Below, piece after piece: positions 36,493 through 45,322 of a stretch of 64,000 bases of DNA (the stretch's first letter is position 1; every line of letters begins with the position of its first letter). Position numbers and translations under genes: made by a program. The notes under the pieces were generated by a model. That model worked only from the letters and a program-made list of their open reading frames with translations, did not search any database and was not told where the DNA came from. The DNA comes from Sphingobacterium psychroaquaticum (GTDB lineage: Bacteria; Bacteroidota; Bacteroidia; Sphingobacteriales; Sphingobacteriaceae), in contig NZ_FXAU01000004.1 of NCBI RefSeq assembly GCF_900177625.1, positions 1 through 64,000 on the forward strand, in the 5' to 3' direction.

Positions 36493-37776
36493 TTAATAGT
36501 GACACTTACCACACTCCAGACCACCGATCATGGCTGCAGTCATCTTCTCACCTTTCTTCAATTTCTCGTGTGCTTCAATCAGTTGATCGTAGTAAGCATT
36601 ATCTGAATTAACAGCGGTCTCACGGTGACAATCAACACACCATTTCATTGTTAATGGCGAGTATTGATAAACCTCTTCCATTGTTTCAATTGGTCCGTGA
36701 CATGTTTGACACTCCACACCAGCTACAACAACGTGTTGCGAGTGATTGAAGTAAGCAAAGTCTGGCAAGTTGTGAATCCGAACCCATTGAATAGGTCTAG
36801 GATTGTTACCGTATGTACGTGTATCTGGATTATAATCCAATGCTTTGTAGATCTTTGCAATTTCCGGAGAAAGCTCACCGTCGTAATGATCTGAACCCGT
36901 AATCGTGTTGTGACAGTTCATACATACGTTAGCCGAAGGAATCGAAGCATTTTTCGATTTAAACGCACCACCGTGACAGTACTGACATTCAATTTGATTT
37001 ACACCGGCGTGAATCTGGTGCGAGAACTTAATAGGCTGAACAGGTTTATATCCTGTATGAACACCTACATTCCACATCGTATTCCATCCAGCAACACCTA
37101 AGAGTGCAACCAACATTAACACAGCAAAACCAACAAGCTTTTTGTTTTTCAAGAAAGCCTTAGCAAATTTCGCTTTACCACTTTCTTTGTACTGCTCATT
37201 TCTAGCTTGTGCAGCCTCGATTGCGGCCTGATTGTTTGCAATAACTTTCTCCAACGTGCGAATAACGCGGTTCAACACCACAATTACTACGACCGCTAAA
37301 ACAACGATTGCAAGTAAACCAACGATCATCAACAAATTCGCATCGTCAGATTTAGCAGCACCACCGTCAGCAGCAGTTCCTTCAGCAGGACCAGCAGCAG
37401 CTTTAGCTTCTTCGTCTTTTACGTAAGCAATAATGTTTTTGATTTGATCGTCAGACAAATCAGTAAAGGATGTCATTACTGATTTATTGTACTCTTCGAA
37501 AATCGCTTTTGCTGCTGGATCACCAGAAGCAATTAACGCTTGCGAGTTGTGGATCCATTTCACTAACCACTCCTCTGAATGTCGCTCTGCCATACCTGCC
37601 AAAGCTGGTCCAACCATCTTCTTAGTCACACTGTGACAACTTGTACACTTGGACTTAAAAAGCGCCTGTCCTTCTTTGACATCCTGCGCATGCGACATTG
37701 TAACGGCAAATAACAACATCAACCCAACTGATATTGTCTTTGCAAGTCTTCCCAAAACGGATGAGATATTTCTCAT
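36493..37776 (-). CDS. actA: Alternative complex III multiheme cytochrome ActA with N-terminal monoheme domain
   Basis: Six CxxCH sites are present. The first, CTSCH at residues 44-48, lies in an N-terminal class I cytochrome domain (about 32-110). Five lie in the C-terminal pentaheme domain (CQYCH, CMNCH, CQTCH, CVDCH, CGKCH). Between them are two membrane helices (about 145-170 and 213-232) separated by a charged segment. The ATG at 37776 is preferred over the GTG at 37785, as it gives a normal signal peptide ending SHAQ. It is the first gene of the operon, 75 bases after a good promoter. Confidence 0.92.
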   Translation of the reverse strand: MRNISSVLGRLAKTISVGLMLLFAVTMSHAQDVKEGQALFKSKCTSCHSVTKKMVGPALAGMAERHSEEWLVKWIHNSQALIASGDPAAKAIFEEYNKSVMTSFTDLSDDQIKNIIAYVKDEEAKAAAGPAEGTAADGGAAKSDDANLLMIVGLLAIVVLAVVVIVVLNRVIRTLEKVIANNQAAIEAAQARNEQYKESGKAKFAKAFLKNKKLVGFAVLMLVALLGVAGWNTMWNVGVHTGYKPVQPIKFSHQIHAGVNQIECQYCHGGAFKSKNASIPSANVCMNCHNTITGSDHYDGELSPEIAKIYKALDYNPDTRTYGNNPRPIQWVRIHNLPDFAYFNHSQHVVVAGVECQTCHGPIETMEEVYQYSPLTMKWCVDCHRETAVNSDNAYYDQLIEAHEKLKKGEKMTAAMIGGLECGKCHY

Positions 37777-37785
37777 ATTTAGCAC

Positions 37786-38151
37786 TTTATACTATTTATT
37801 TATGATGTAATAACTTTTAAAATGTATCGCAGAGAGGGTCTAATCCCTCCAAACAATGCACAAAAGTATAACTATTTAAGCAATCACTGACAATTTAATG
37901 ACGCAAAATATCAATTTAAAACGATTCTAAATAGTTGTCAAAGTTTTGTAATAAATGGCCCTGATCAACCATATTGCATAAACAACGAATTCCATCAAAA
38001 CATCAAAACGAAGGTAATCTTATTGTTTTTGAAAAAAATTTACGTCCTATGGTTTGACGGTAAAACACACGAGGCTTGCTCCTTGCCCACAAATTAAAAT
38101 GTTGACTTTTGACTAACAAATTCTTACCCACAGAATCGTATCTTCGTATTT
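37786..38151. other. Divergent intergenic region between actA and msrB
   Basis: 366 bp without a gene. It holds the actA promoter (37861-37893). A small stem, GAGAGGG...CCCTCC, lies at about 37832-37850 in the actA leader. The msrB side has only a weak -7-like TATCTTCG just before the ATG. Confidence 0.5.
37861..37893 (-). promoter_or_regulatory. Promoter of the act-cta respiratory operon
   Basis: Minus-strand TTG (37891-37893), 22-base spacer, TACTTTTG (37861-37868), matching TTG-N-TAnnTTTG, about 85 bases before the actA ATG. Confidence 0.5.
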
Positions 38152-38649
38152 ATGAAAGGGAGCTTTTTCGTCATATTGCTTTTACTTTGGGGCTGTAGCT
38201 CCTGTCGGCAACCAGCCCGGTCTGCTCTCGTTCAACATACACATGATAAGCACCTACAGATGAGCGATAGCACAAAATACAATGACCTGACTCCAGAGGA
38301 GGAATATGTAATTTTACATAAAGGAACAGAAAGAGCGTTTACAGGCGCATTATTGAATAATAAATCGGAGGGCACCTATGTTTGTAAGCGATGCGACGCA
38401 CCGCTCTACAACTCTAAGGATAAATTCGAATCACACTGTGGCTGGCCTAGTTTTGATGATGAAATTAAAGGCGCTGTAAAACGAGTTACAGATGCCGATG
38501 GTCGTCGTGTAGAAATCTTATGCGCAAAATGTGGCGCACACTTAGGACATGTATTTGAGGGGGAACGTTTCACCGACAAAAACACACGCCATTGCGTAAA
38601 CTCCATCTCGATGAAGTTTGTACCCGCGGACACAAGTGCTAAATTATAA
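38152..38649 (+). CDS. msrB: Peptide-methionine (R)-S-oxide reductase, lipoprotein form
   Basis: Reduces methionine-R-sulfoxide in damaged proteins. The catalytic Cys148 lies in RHCVNS. Four zinc-binding cysteines are Cys78, Cys81, Cys124 and Cys127, and HCGWPSFDD is the substrate loop. The first residues are a lipoprotein signal (LLLWGC, Cys15), so this copy probably acts on envelope proteins, which fits its place next to the respiratory operon. At 165 aa it is normal once the signal is removed. There is no fused MsrA domain. Confidence 0.93.
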   Translation: MKGSFFVILLLLWGCSSCRQPARSALVQHTHDKHLQMSDSTKYNDLTPEEEYVILHKGTERAFTGALLNNKSEGTYVCKRCDAPLYNSKDKFESHCGWPSFDDEIKGAVKRVTDADGRRVEILCAKCGAHLGHVFEGERFTDKNTRHCVNSISMKFVPADTSAKL

Positions 38650-38665
38650 AAAGTGCGTTCATCAG

Positions 38666-39661
38666 TTAGATGGACGACTCCCGAACAATGAGTTTACACG
38701 GAATAACAATTTTTCGCGTTTCTTTTAATTTGCCTTCAATTTCGGCAATTAAAGTTTGAATCAACTCTAATGTCAAATGCTCTATATCTTGGGAGACTAC
38801 ACTGATTGATGGATCGTGCAATTTAAATAAGGTATGTTCATCAAAAGCTACCATTTTAGGCAAAGCAACGTTTTCTCCTTTTAAAGCCTTTAAACCTGCA
38901 ATAGCCAAGTAATTGGTAGCAAATAGCACCGCGTCAAGATTATTGGATTGTACAAATTCGACAATTTGCGCTTTTGACTCTTCATCATCTGTTTCCATTT
39001 GTAGCTTTTTGATGAAAGACGGTGTTTGAAACTCATCCATCGCTTGCATGTAACCATCCAAGCGATCACGCATCTGTGTCTGATTCGAATAAAGTGATAT
39101 CAATCCGATCCGTTTATTAGCTTGTTCCAATAAGTGTCGTGTAGCTTCATATGCACCTTTTTTATTATCCGACACCACATAGCTCGTATCAACCGTTGGG
39201 ATAAAACGGTCAAACAATACTACGGGAATATTATTTTGCTTGATATTGGAAATCGTTTCTTCCAAACCTTCCGAAGGCGTAATAATAAAACCATCAACTT
39301 GACGATCCATAAAAAGCTGAATCAGTTCTTTCGCTTTGTTCTCGTCGTTATTCATACTACAGTAAATAATATGATAACCGGCACTGTAAGCTTGACGTTC
39401 AATATACTTCGCTACATTAGAGAAAAAGGGATTGGCAATATCTTCTACTAAAAGACCTAAGATCTTGGTCTGTCCTGTACGCAGACTCTTTGCAAGTTGG
39501 TTGGGCTTATACCCTACTTTCTCCACATATTCCAAAACACGCTTCGTCAAAGCATCACTAATACGCTTCTCCTTAGCTTTATCATTTAAAATAAACGAAA
39601 CGGTAGTTACGGAAATACCTAAAGCCTTAGCGATATCACTAATCAACACTCTTTTCTTCAT
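38666..39661 (-). CDS. LacI-family transcriptional regulator
   Basis: 331-aa regulator with an N-terminal LacI helix-turn-helix (SDIAKALGISVTTVSFILND, about 8-27) and hinge (YKPNQLAKSLRTG), then a periplasmic-binding-like effector domain. The hinge and effector domain (ILGLLVEDIANPFFS, VVLFDRF) are of the sugar-sensing type. It diverges from the GH92 gene, and the 152-bp gap contains TGCTAAAA half-sites, so it probably controls that gene and itself. The effector sugar is unknown. Confidence 0.9.
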   Translation of the reverse strand: MKKRVLISDIAKALGISVTTVSFILNDKAKEKRISDALTKRVLEYVEKVGYKPNQLAKSLRTGQTKILGLLVEDIANPFFSNVAKYIERQAYSAGYHIIYCSMNNDENKAKELIQLFMDRQVDGFIITPSEGLEETISNIKQNNIPVVLFDRFIPTVDTSYVVSDNKKGAYEATRHLLEQANKRIGLISLYSNQTQMRDRLDGYMQAMDEFQTPSFIKKLQMETDDEESKAQIVEFVQSNNLDAVLFATNYLAIAGLKALKGENVALPKMVAFDEHTLFKLHDPSISVVSQDIEHLTLELIQTLIAEIEGKLKETRKIVIPCKLIVRESSI

Positions 39662-39698
39662 ACAATTTTACTTGGATAGATTCAGTCTGACTAAACTA

Positions 39699-39751
39699 CT
39701 AAAAAATTTTAGCAAAAGCGAACTAATATGCTAAAAATAATTCTGCTAAAA
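39699..39751. promoter_or_regulatory. Candidate LacI-family operators
   Basis: The octamer TGCTAAAA occurs at 39729-39736 and 39744-39751, and inverted (TTTTAGCA) at 39707-39714; the latter also forms the near-palindrome CTAAAAAATTTTAG at 39699-39712. The arrangement lies between the divergent regulator and GH92 genes and suits autoregulation plus GH92 control. Confidence 0.45.
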
Positions 39752-39813
39752 GGTTTTATAAGAACAAAAACATTTTTTTCGTATTATTACACCGAAACAA
39801 TAAACATAAATCT

Positions 39814-42054
39814 ATGATTCATAAAACAGCGTGGGGGACAGCCATGCTTCTGACGGCACTGAATATAGCAACCCCACTCCTATCCAGCGGGCAACAGCTC
39901 ACCAAATATGTGGATCCACTGATTGGAACGGGCGGACATGGACACACGTATCCTGGATCTACACGACCTTTTGCATTAGTGCAACTCTCACCAGACAATG
40001 GAAAAGGTGGTTGGGACTGGGTTAGTGGATATCATATATCCTCAGATAGTATTGCCGGATTCAGCCATATGCATCTCAGCGGAACGGGAATTGGAGATTG
40101 GCTCGACATTGCATTGATGCCGATGCTTAAAATAAATGATAATCCAAAAGCAGATATCAAACAAAAATTTGATCGTAAAGACGAAAAAGCAAGCGCGGGT
40201 TACTACCGCGTACAGCTCGAGAATGGTATACAGGTAGAGCTAACGTCAACGGAGCGCGTAGGCTTCCATCGCTATACTTTCCCCAAAAACACACCTAAAG
40301 CAGTCGTCCAAATTGACCTTAAACATCAATACAATTGGGATAAACCGACAAACAGCTATTTAACCCGTATCAATGATTCCACACTCGTAGGTCTTCGCGA
40401 ATCTTCGGGATGGGCCGGTAAACAACATATCTATTTTGCAATCCGAACATCTAAACCTATAGATAATTTTACCGCAGTATCAACGTCTCAGCAAGAAGTA
40501 CAAACTTTACAAGCGCAGGGCGTCATCGGACAAATAGCATTCAACAATACAGAAAATCTATTGCTGAAAGTAGCTTTATCAACGACTAGTCATGATAAGG
40601 CACTCCTCGCATTATCTGAGATACCGTCATGGAATTTTGAAGACACACAGAAAAATTCGAATATAGCCTGGGAAAATGAGCTGGGTAAAATCAAAATTGA
40701 AAGCCGTGATGAACGACTAAAAACCATATTTTACTCCGCGCTTTATCATACAGCGGTAGCTCCCACGTTATATTCAGACGCTGATGGAGTCTATAAAAAC
40801 TACAAAGGAGAAACACACCGCATGACCAATCAAGGACAAAGGTATACCTTCTTCTCTTTATGGGACACCTTTCGTGCGTTGAAACCACTTTTCACCATCA
40901 CACAACCTGATCGACATACAGACTTTCTAAATAGCATGCTTGCATTCTATGATGAAAATGGCTTATTGCCTGTTTGGGATCTCAGCACTTTTGAGACCAA
41001 CACGATGACAGGTTACCATGCGATTCCTGTACTAGCAGATGCCATCTTAAAAGACTGGCCAGGCGTAGACGCTGAACGGGCCTATGAAGCGATGCGTAAG
41101 AGTGCTTTTCAAACTATTCGCGAGGTGCCGGCATACAATGAGTACGGATATGTTCCACAAGATGTAAATGGAGGCAGTGTAACTAAGACATTAGAATATG
41201 CGTTCGATGATTACTGTATTTCATTGGTCGCTGAAAAACTGGGCAAAACAGCGGACTATACCTTGTTTACCAAACGAGCCAAAAATTACACCCATCTTTT
41301 TGACCCGACAACGGGCTTTATGCGCGCCAAATATAAGAATGGTCAATTTGTAGAACCTTTTGATCCATTTTATTCAGAACATGATTTCGATAAGAGCCAA
41401 TACATTGAAGGCAACGCATGGCAACACGCATTCTTTGTCCCGCACGACATTCGCGGATTGGCCAAGCTATTTCCAAAGAAAAATGGCTTAAGTGCCATGT
41501 TAGATACCTTATTTACGGCACCATCCTATATGACCGGAGAAAACCAATCACCCGATGCAAGTGGTTTTATTGGCCAATATGCCCATGGTAATGAACCCAG
41601 CCATCACATCGCTTATATGTACAGTTATATCGGAGAGGCCTGGAAGACGCAAGAAAAAGTACGTATGATTGTCGATTCCATGTACCATGATCGCCCAGAC
41701 GGCTATGCGGGCAATGAAGATGCTGGACAGATGAGTGCGTGGGCCGTATGGTCTATGATGGGATTGTACCCCGTATCCCCGGTCGGTGGCGAATATGTGT
41801 TTGGTAGCCCAACCCTCGATAAATCGACTATAGCCATGCCTAATGGCAAGCAATTTACAATTACCGCACGCAACAATGGCCCGAAGCAGGTATATATTAA
41901 ATCGGCTAAGCTGAACGGAAAAGTATATAATAAAACATTTATTACGCATGCAGATATGTTAAAAGGCGGCGAACTTGTTTTTGAGATGTCAGACAAACCC
42001 AACAAAAAATTCGGAAGTAGCCGAGATATTTGGCCCACCTCCATGGAGAATTAA
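39814..42054 (+). CDS. GH92 family glycosidase, probable alpha-mannosidase
   Basis: Exported Ca2+-dependent exo-acting glycosidase of family GH92, whose members remove alpha-mannose from N-glycans or yeast mannan. The N-terminal beta-sandwich starts with YVDPLIGTGGHGHTYPGS and HMHLSGTGIGDW. The (alpha/alpha)6 domain includes YTFFSLWDTFRALKPL, GNEPSHHIAYMY and GNEDAGQMSAW, with the catalytic acids in this last region. At 746 aa it is full length. A signal peptide ends near residue 26. It is probably under the divergent LacI-family regulator and is followed by a strong terminator. Confidence 0.93.
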   Translation: MIHKTAWGTAMLLTALNIATPLLSSGQQLTKYVDPLIGTGGHGHTYPGSTRPFALVQLSPDNGKGGWDWVSGYHISSDSIAGFSHMHLSGTGIGDWLDIALMPMLKINDNPKADIKQKFDRKDEKASAGYYRVQLENGIQVELTSTERVGFHRYTFPKNTPKAVVQIDLKHQYNWDKPTNSYLTRINDSTLVGLRESSGWAGKQHIYFAIRTSKPIDNFTAVSTSQQEVQTLQAQGVIGQIAFNNTENLLLKVALSTTSHDKALLALSEIPSWNFEDTQKNSNIAWENELGKIKIESRDERLKTIFYSALYHTAVAPTLYSDADGVYKNYKGETHRMTNQGQRYTFFSLWDTFRALKPLFTITQPDRHTDFLNSMLAFYDENGLLPVWDLSTFETNTMTGYHAIPVLADAILKDWPGVDAERAYEAMRKSAFQTIREVPAYNEYGYVPQDVNGGSVTKTLEYAFDDYCISLVAEKLGKTADYTLFTKRAKNYTHLFDPTTGFMRAKYKNGQFVEPFDPFYSEHDFDKSQYIEGNAWQHAFFVPHDIRGLAKLFPKKNGLSAMLDTLFTAPSYMTGENQSPDASGFIGQYAHGNEPSHHIAYMYSYIGEAWKTQEKVRMIVDSMYHDRPDGYAGNEDAGQMSAWAVWSMMGLYPVSPVGGEYVFGSPTLDKSTIAMPNGKQFTITARNNGPKQVYIKSAKLNGKVYNKTFITHADMLKGGELVFEMSDKPNKKFGSSRDIWPTSMEN

Positions 42055-42090
42055 AAAAATAAAAGCGACGAAAAGTCGCTTTTATTTTTT
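42054..42090 (+). terminator. Terminator after the GH92 gene
   Basis: GCGAC (42065-42069) pairs with GTCGC (42075-42079) around GAAAA, extended by A-rich/T-rich arms (AAAATAAAA with TTTTATTTT), ending in T6. Confidence 0.85.
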
Positions 42091-42130
42091 GGGAATAGTT
42101 ATTGATTAGTTCTAGTAAGGAGAATAAAAA

Positions 42131-42457
42131 ATGACAGATTTCAACAACATTAACATTCAGGATTTAGGAGACGACCAGAACACGCCGCAAGATTTCTATG
42201 ATACCTTCAGGGAAAAACTTAACGCTGTGGAACAATTTCCATCATTATACACCTTTAAATTTATTCTAAAGGCTGATTTAGAGAAAATAGAGCAAGTAAA
42301 GGCGATCTTCGAACATCCGAGTTCAAAATTTTCGGAAAAAGAATCCGCTGGAGGAAAATACAAATCCATTACGGTAGAAACTTTTGTAAACAACGCCGAG
42401 GATGTGATTAACTACTACAAAGAAGTATCAAAAATAGAATCAGTAATGATGCTATAA
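42131..42457 (+). CDS. DUF493 family protein
   Basis: Small cytoplasmic protein (108 aa) with the DUF493/YbeD ferredoxin-like fold: FREKLNAVEQFPSLYTFKFI, then SKFSEKESAGGKYKSITVE and DVINYYKEVSKIESVMML at the C-terminus. YbeD-type proteins resemble ACT regulatory domains, and no specific role is established. It sits alone between two terminators. Confidence 0.87.
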   Translation: MTDFNNINIQDLGDDQNTPQDFYDTFREKLNAVEQFPSLYTFKFILKADLEKIEQVKAIFEHPSSKFSEKESAGGKYKSITVETFVNNAEDVINYYKEVSKIESVMML

Positions 42458-42500
42458 AACAAAAAAAACGCTGTCAAAATGACAGCGTTTTTTTTGTTTT
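42456..42500. terminator. Bidirectional terminator between DUF493 gene and pnp
   Basis: A perfect 20-bp stem (42456-42475 with 42481-42500) with core CGCTGTC/GACAGCG and long A/T arms; it works on either strand. Confidence 0.92.
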
Positions 42501-42515
42501 ATGATCGAATCAAGA

Positions 42516-44696
42516 TTACGCTTGTGGCGCATCAGGAGTTCCTGCATTTTGATCTTGTTTCGGTTTATCTTCACGTGGAGGGCGTGGCAATAAAGCCTTA
42601 CGAGAAAGCTTCATTTTTCCTTGCTTATCCACATCTAATAATTTCACCGTTACCATATCGCCTTCTTTCAACACGCCGTCCATTGTTTCAAGACGTTTCC
42701 AGTCGATTTCAGAAATATGTAATAAACCATCTTTACCAGGCATGATTTCTACGAAAGCACCAAATGCCATGATCGATTTAACTTTACCTTCATATACTTC
42801 ACCAACCTCTGGTTTAGCAACGATAGCACGGATACGTGATACTGCAGCGTCGATCGACTCTTTGTTATCAGCAAACACCTGTACGATACCTTTACCATCC
42901 ACCTCTTCGATAGAAATAGTTGAACCCGTTTCGCGTTGCATCTCTTGAATAATTTTACCACCAGGGCCAATTACAGCACCGATAAATTCTTTATCGATTG
43001 TCAAGGAGATAATACGAGGAGCGTGTGGTTTGTAGTCTTCACGTGGAACAGCAATAGTTTTCTGCATCTCACCTAAGATATGTAAACGTGCTTCACGCGC
43101 TTGGTCTAATGCTTGTGTAAGCACTTCCCATTTCAAACCGTTTATTTTTAAGTCCATCTGACAAGCAACAATACCTTTTTCAGTACCTGTTACTTTGAAG
43201 TCCATATCACCCAAGTGATCTTCATCACCTAAGATATCAGATAAAATCGCATATTTTCCAGTTTTCTCATCAGAGATCAATCCCATAGCAATACCTGAAA
43301 CTGGTGCTTTTAATTTAACACCCGCATCTAATAATGCCAATGTACCTGCACAAACAGTTGCCATAGACGAAGAACCATTCGATTCCAAGATATCCGAAAC
43401 AACACGGATTGTGTATGGATTTTCTGCGTCAGCAGGTAAAACTTGTTTCAATGAACGCATTGCCAAGTTACCATGCCCCACCTCACGACGACCTGGACCA
43501 CGGTTTGGTCTTACCTCACCTGTAGAGAATGCCGGGAAGTTATAGTGCAAAATAAATTTGTTGTAGCCATTGATAAATGCGCCATCAATCATTTGCTCAT
43601 CATCCTTAGCACCTAAGGTTACCGAAGTCAACGCTTGCGTTTCACCACGTGTAAATACTGCGGAACCGTGTGCCGCTGGTAAGTAATCTACTTCAGACCA
43701 AATCGGACGTACCGTACGTACATCACGACCATCTAAACGCATGCCTTCATCCAACACTAAGTTACGTACAGCATCATACTGCACATCATGGAAATATTTT
43801 TTGAACAAGAATGCTGTATCGTCATCGATTTCTTCCGGCATTGTCGCTCTGTAAGCTGCTGCAATTTCAGCAAAACGCTCCGAACGATCGTGCTTTGCCG
43901 ATGCTGATTTAGCAACTGCATATACTTGATCGTATGTCGCTGCAAAAATTGAAGCTCTCAATTCTAGATCTTCCGGCTCGTGGTTAAACTCACGCTTAGT
44001 CTCTGAACCTACTAATTTTGCTAATTCAAGCTGTGCTGCAACTTGTTTTTTAATTGCTTCGTGTGCAAAAGCGATCGCTTCTACCATCTCCGCTTCAGAG
44101 ATTTCTTTTGCTTCACCTTCCACCATGCCGATATCTTGTGCAGAACCGGCAACAATAAATTCTAGGGTTGCTTTTTCAAGCTCAGACAACTTCGGATTAA
44201 TCACCAACTGACCGTCAATTTTCGCTACGCGAACTTCTGAAATTGGTCCGTTGAAAGGGATATCGGAAACAGCGATTGCTGCCGATGCTGCTAAACCAGC
44301 TAATGCATCAGGCATAATATCTTTATCCGCAGAGATCAAGCTGATTGCCACCTGCGTATCTGCGTGATAGTTTTCAGGGAATAAAGGACGTAATGCACGG
44401 TCTACCAAACGAGAGATCAAAACCTCGTAGTCAGACAATCTAGCCTCACGGCGTAAAAATCCACCAGGAATACGGCCTGTCGCCGCATATTTCTCTTGAT
44501 AATCTACAGATAAAGGCAAGAAATCAACACCTGATTTTGCCTCTTTAGCAGATACAACTGTTGCTAATAGCATCGTATCGCCTTGTTTCAATACTACGGC
44601 TCCATCAGCTTGTTTCGCTAACTTACCTGTAGACAATTCGATTGGGGCTAAATTACCACCAAGATCAATTGTAACTTTTTTTTCGTTATAACTCAT
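42516..44696 (-). CDS. pnp: Polyribonucleotide nucleotidyltransferase (PNPase)
   Basis: Phosphorolytic 3'-5' exoribonuclease of the RNA degradosome. The 726 aa comprise two RNase PH domains (about 10-230 and 325-550) joined by a helical domain. They include [17 protein letters not shown] [16 protein letters not shown] and [12 protein letters not shown] ([19 protein letters not shown], about 572-590) and S1 ([20 protein letters not shown], about 637-656) RNA-binding domains follow. The last 20 residues are a Pro/Asp-rich tail. It lies just downstream of rpsO, as in many bacteria, but separated by an rpsO terminator and its own -7 box. Confidence 0.97.
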   Translation of the reverse strand: MSYNEKKVTIDLGGNLAPIELSTGKLAKQADGAVVLKQGDTMLLATVVSAKEAKSGVDFLPLSVDYQEKYAATGRIPGGFLRREARLSDYEVLISRLVDRALRPLFPENYHADTQVAISLISADKDIMPDALAGLAASAAIAVSDIPFNGPISEVRVAKIDGQLVINPKLSELEKATLEFIVAGSAQDIGMVEGEAKEISEAEMVEAIAFAHEAIKKQVAAQLELAKLVGSETKREFNHEPEDLELRASIFAATYDQVYAVAKSASAKHDRSERFAEIAAAYRATMPEEIDDDTAFLFKKYFHDVQYDAVRNLVLDEGMRLDGRDVRTVRPIWSEVDYLPAAHGSAVFTRGETQALTSVTLGAKDDEQMIDGAFINGYNKFILHYNFPAFSTGEVRPNRGPGRREVGHGNLAMRSLKQVLPADAENPYTIRVVSDILESNGSSSMATVCAGTLALLDAGVKLKAPVSGIAMGLISDEKTGKYAILSDILGDEDHLGDMDFKVTGTEKGIVACQMDLKINGLKWEVLTQALDQAREARLHILGEMQKTIAVPREDYKPHAPRIISLTIDKEFIGAVIGPGGKIIQEMQRETGSTISIEEVDGKGIVQVFADNKESIDAAVSRIRAIVAKPEVGEVYEGKVKSIMAFGAFVEIMPGKDGLLHISEIDWKRLETMDGVLKEGDMVTVKLLDVDKQGKMKLSRKALLPRPPREDKPKQDQNAGTPDAPQA

Positions 44697-44768
44697 TGTT
44701 TCTTAATTGCGGTGCATGTTTCGTCTTTGTAATTAAATGCACCAAGTTTTATGACCTTTAAAATCACA

Positions 44769-44776
44769 CAAAGGTA
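44769..44776 (-). promoter_or_regulatory. -7 promoter box TACCTTTG for pnp
   Basis: Exact minus-strand TAnnTTTG, 72 bases before the pnp ATG. The -33 element is not clear, the nearest TTTG being 26 bases away. Confidence 0.4.
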
Positions 44777-44803
44777 AATAAATTTATACGATAAACGGAC
44801 ATC

Positions 44804-44835
44804 AAAAAAAAAAGCCATTTACGAAAGTAAATGGC
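44804..44835 (-). terminator. Terminator after rpsO
   Basis: A 9-bp perfect stem (44814-44822 with 44827-44835) with a four-base loop, followed on the minus strand by T10. Confidence 0.9.
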
Positions 44836-44858
44836 CTCTTTGTTAGTTTCCTAAAAGC

Positions 44859-45137
44859 TTATTTGATGATATCACGTAAACCTAATGCCTTAATAATAGC
44901 ACGGTAACGGTTGATATCTTTTTTGTACAGGTAAGCTAATAATGAACGACGTTTACCTACTAACATTTGTAGAGAACGCTGTGTGTTAAAATCTTTTCTG
45001 TTTTTTTTCAAATGCTCTGTTAAGTGAGCAATTCTTTTAGTGAATAAAGCTACTTGTCCTTCAGCAGAACCAGTGTTTGCTGCTGCACCTGCAAATTCTG
45101 CGAAGATACCAGCTTTGTACTCTTTACTTAAATACAT
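44859..45137 (-). CDS. rpsO: 30S ribosomal protein S15
   Basis: Primary 16S rRNA-binding protein of the small-subunit platform. Its 92 aa match S15, with FTKRIAHLTEHLKKNRKDFN and SLQMLVGKRRSLLAYLYKKD forming the helices that bind helices 20-22 of 16S rRNA. It has a textbook promoter and its own terminator, so it can be expressed separately from pnp. Confidence 0.97.
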   Translation of the reverse strand: MYLSKEYKAGIFAEFAGAAANTGSAEGQVALFTKRIAHLTEHLKKNRKDFNTQRSLQMLVGKRRSLLAYLYKKDINRYRAIIKALGLRDIIK

Positions 45138-45180
45138 CTCTTGAATAATATTGAAGTGTTAAAAATAAATTAATTGCCTG

Positions 45181-45211
45181 CAAAGGTAGGTAAAATAGTA
45201 CAGAGTACAAA
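45181..45211 (-). promoter_or_regulatory. Promoter of rpsO
   Basis: Perfect minus-strand TTTG (45208-45211), 19-base spacer, TACCTTTG (45181-45188), 43 bases before the rpsO ATG: an exact Bacteroidota consensus promoter. Confidence 0.75.
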
Positions 45212-45322
45212 GCACTAAGTATAGAGTACCAAGTAACGTGCATTCAATACTTAGTATTACATACTATAAACTCAATACTATACACTCATTACTACGGACT
45301 ATACACTACCAACTAAGTACGA
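45203..45322. repeat. TAG-word low-complexity repeat (site C)
   Basis: About 120 bases built of short words such as AGTAC, ACTTAGTA and ACTATACACT. The last occurs at 45277-45286 and 45298-45307 (21-bp step), and CTACCAACTA at 45306-45315 is shared with sites A and B. It lies between the rpsO promoter and the acyltransferase 3' end. Confidence 0.55.
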
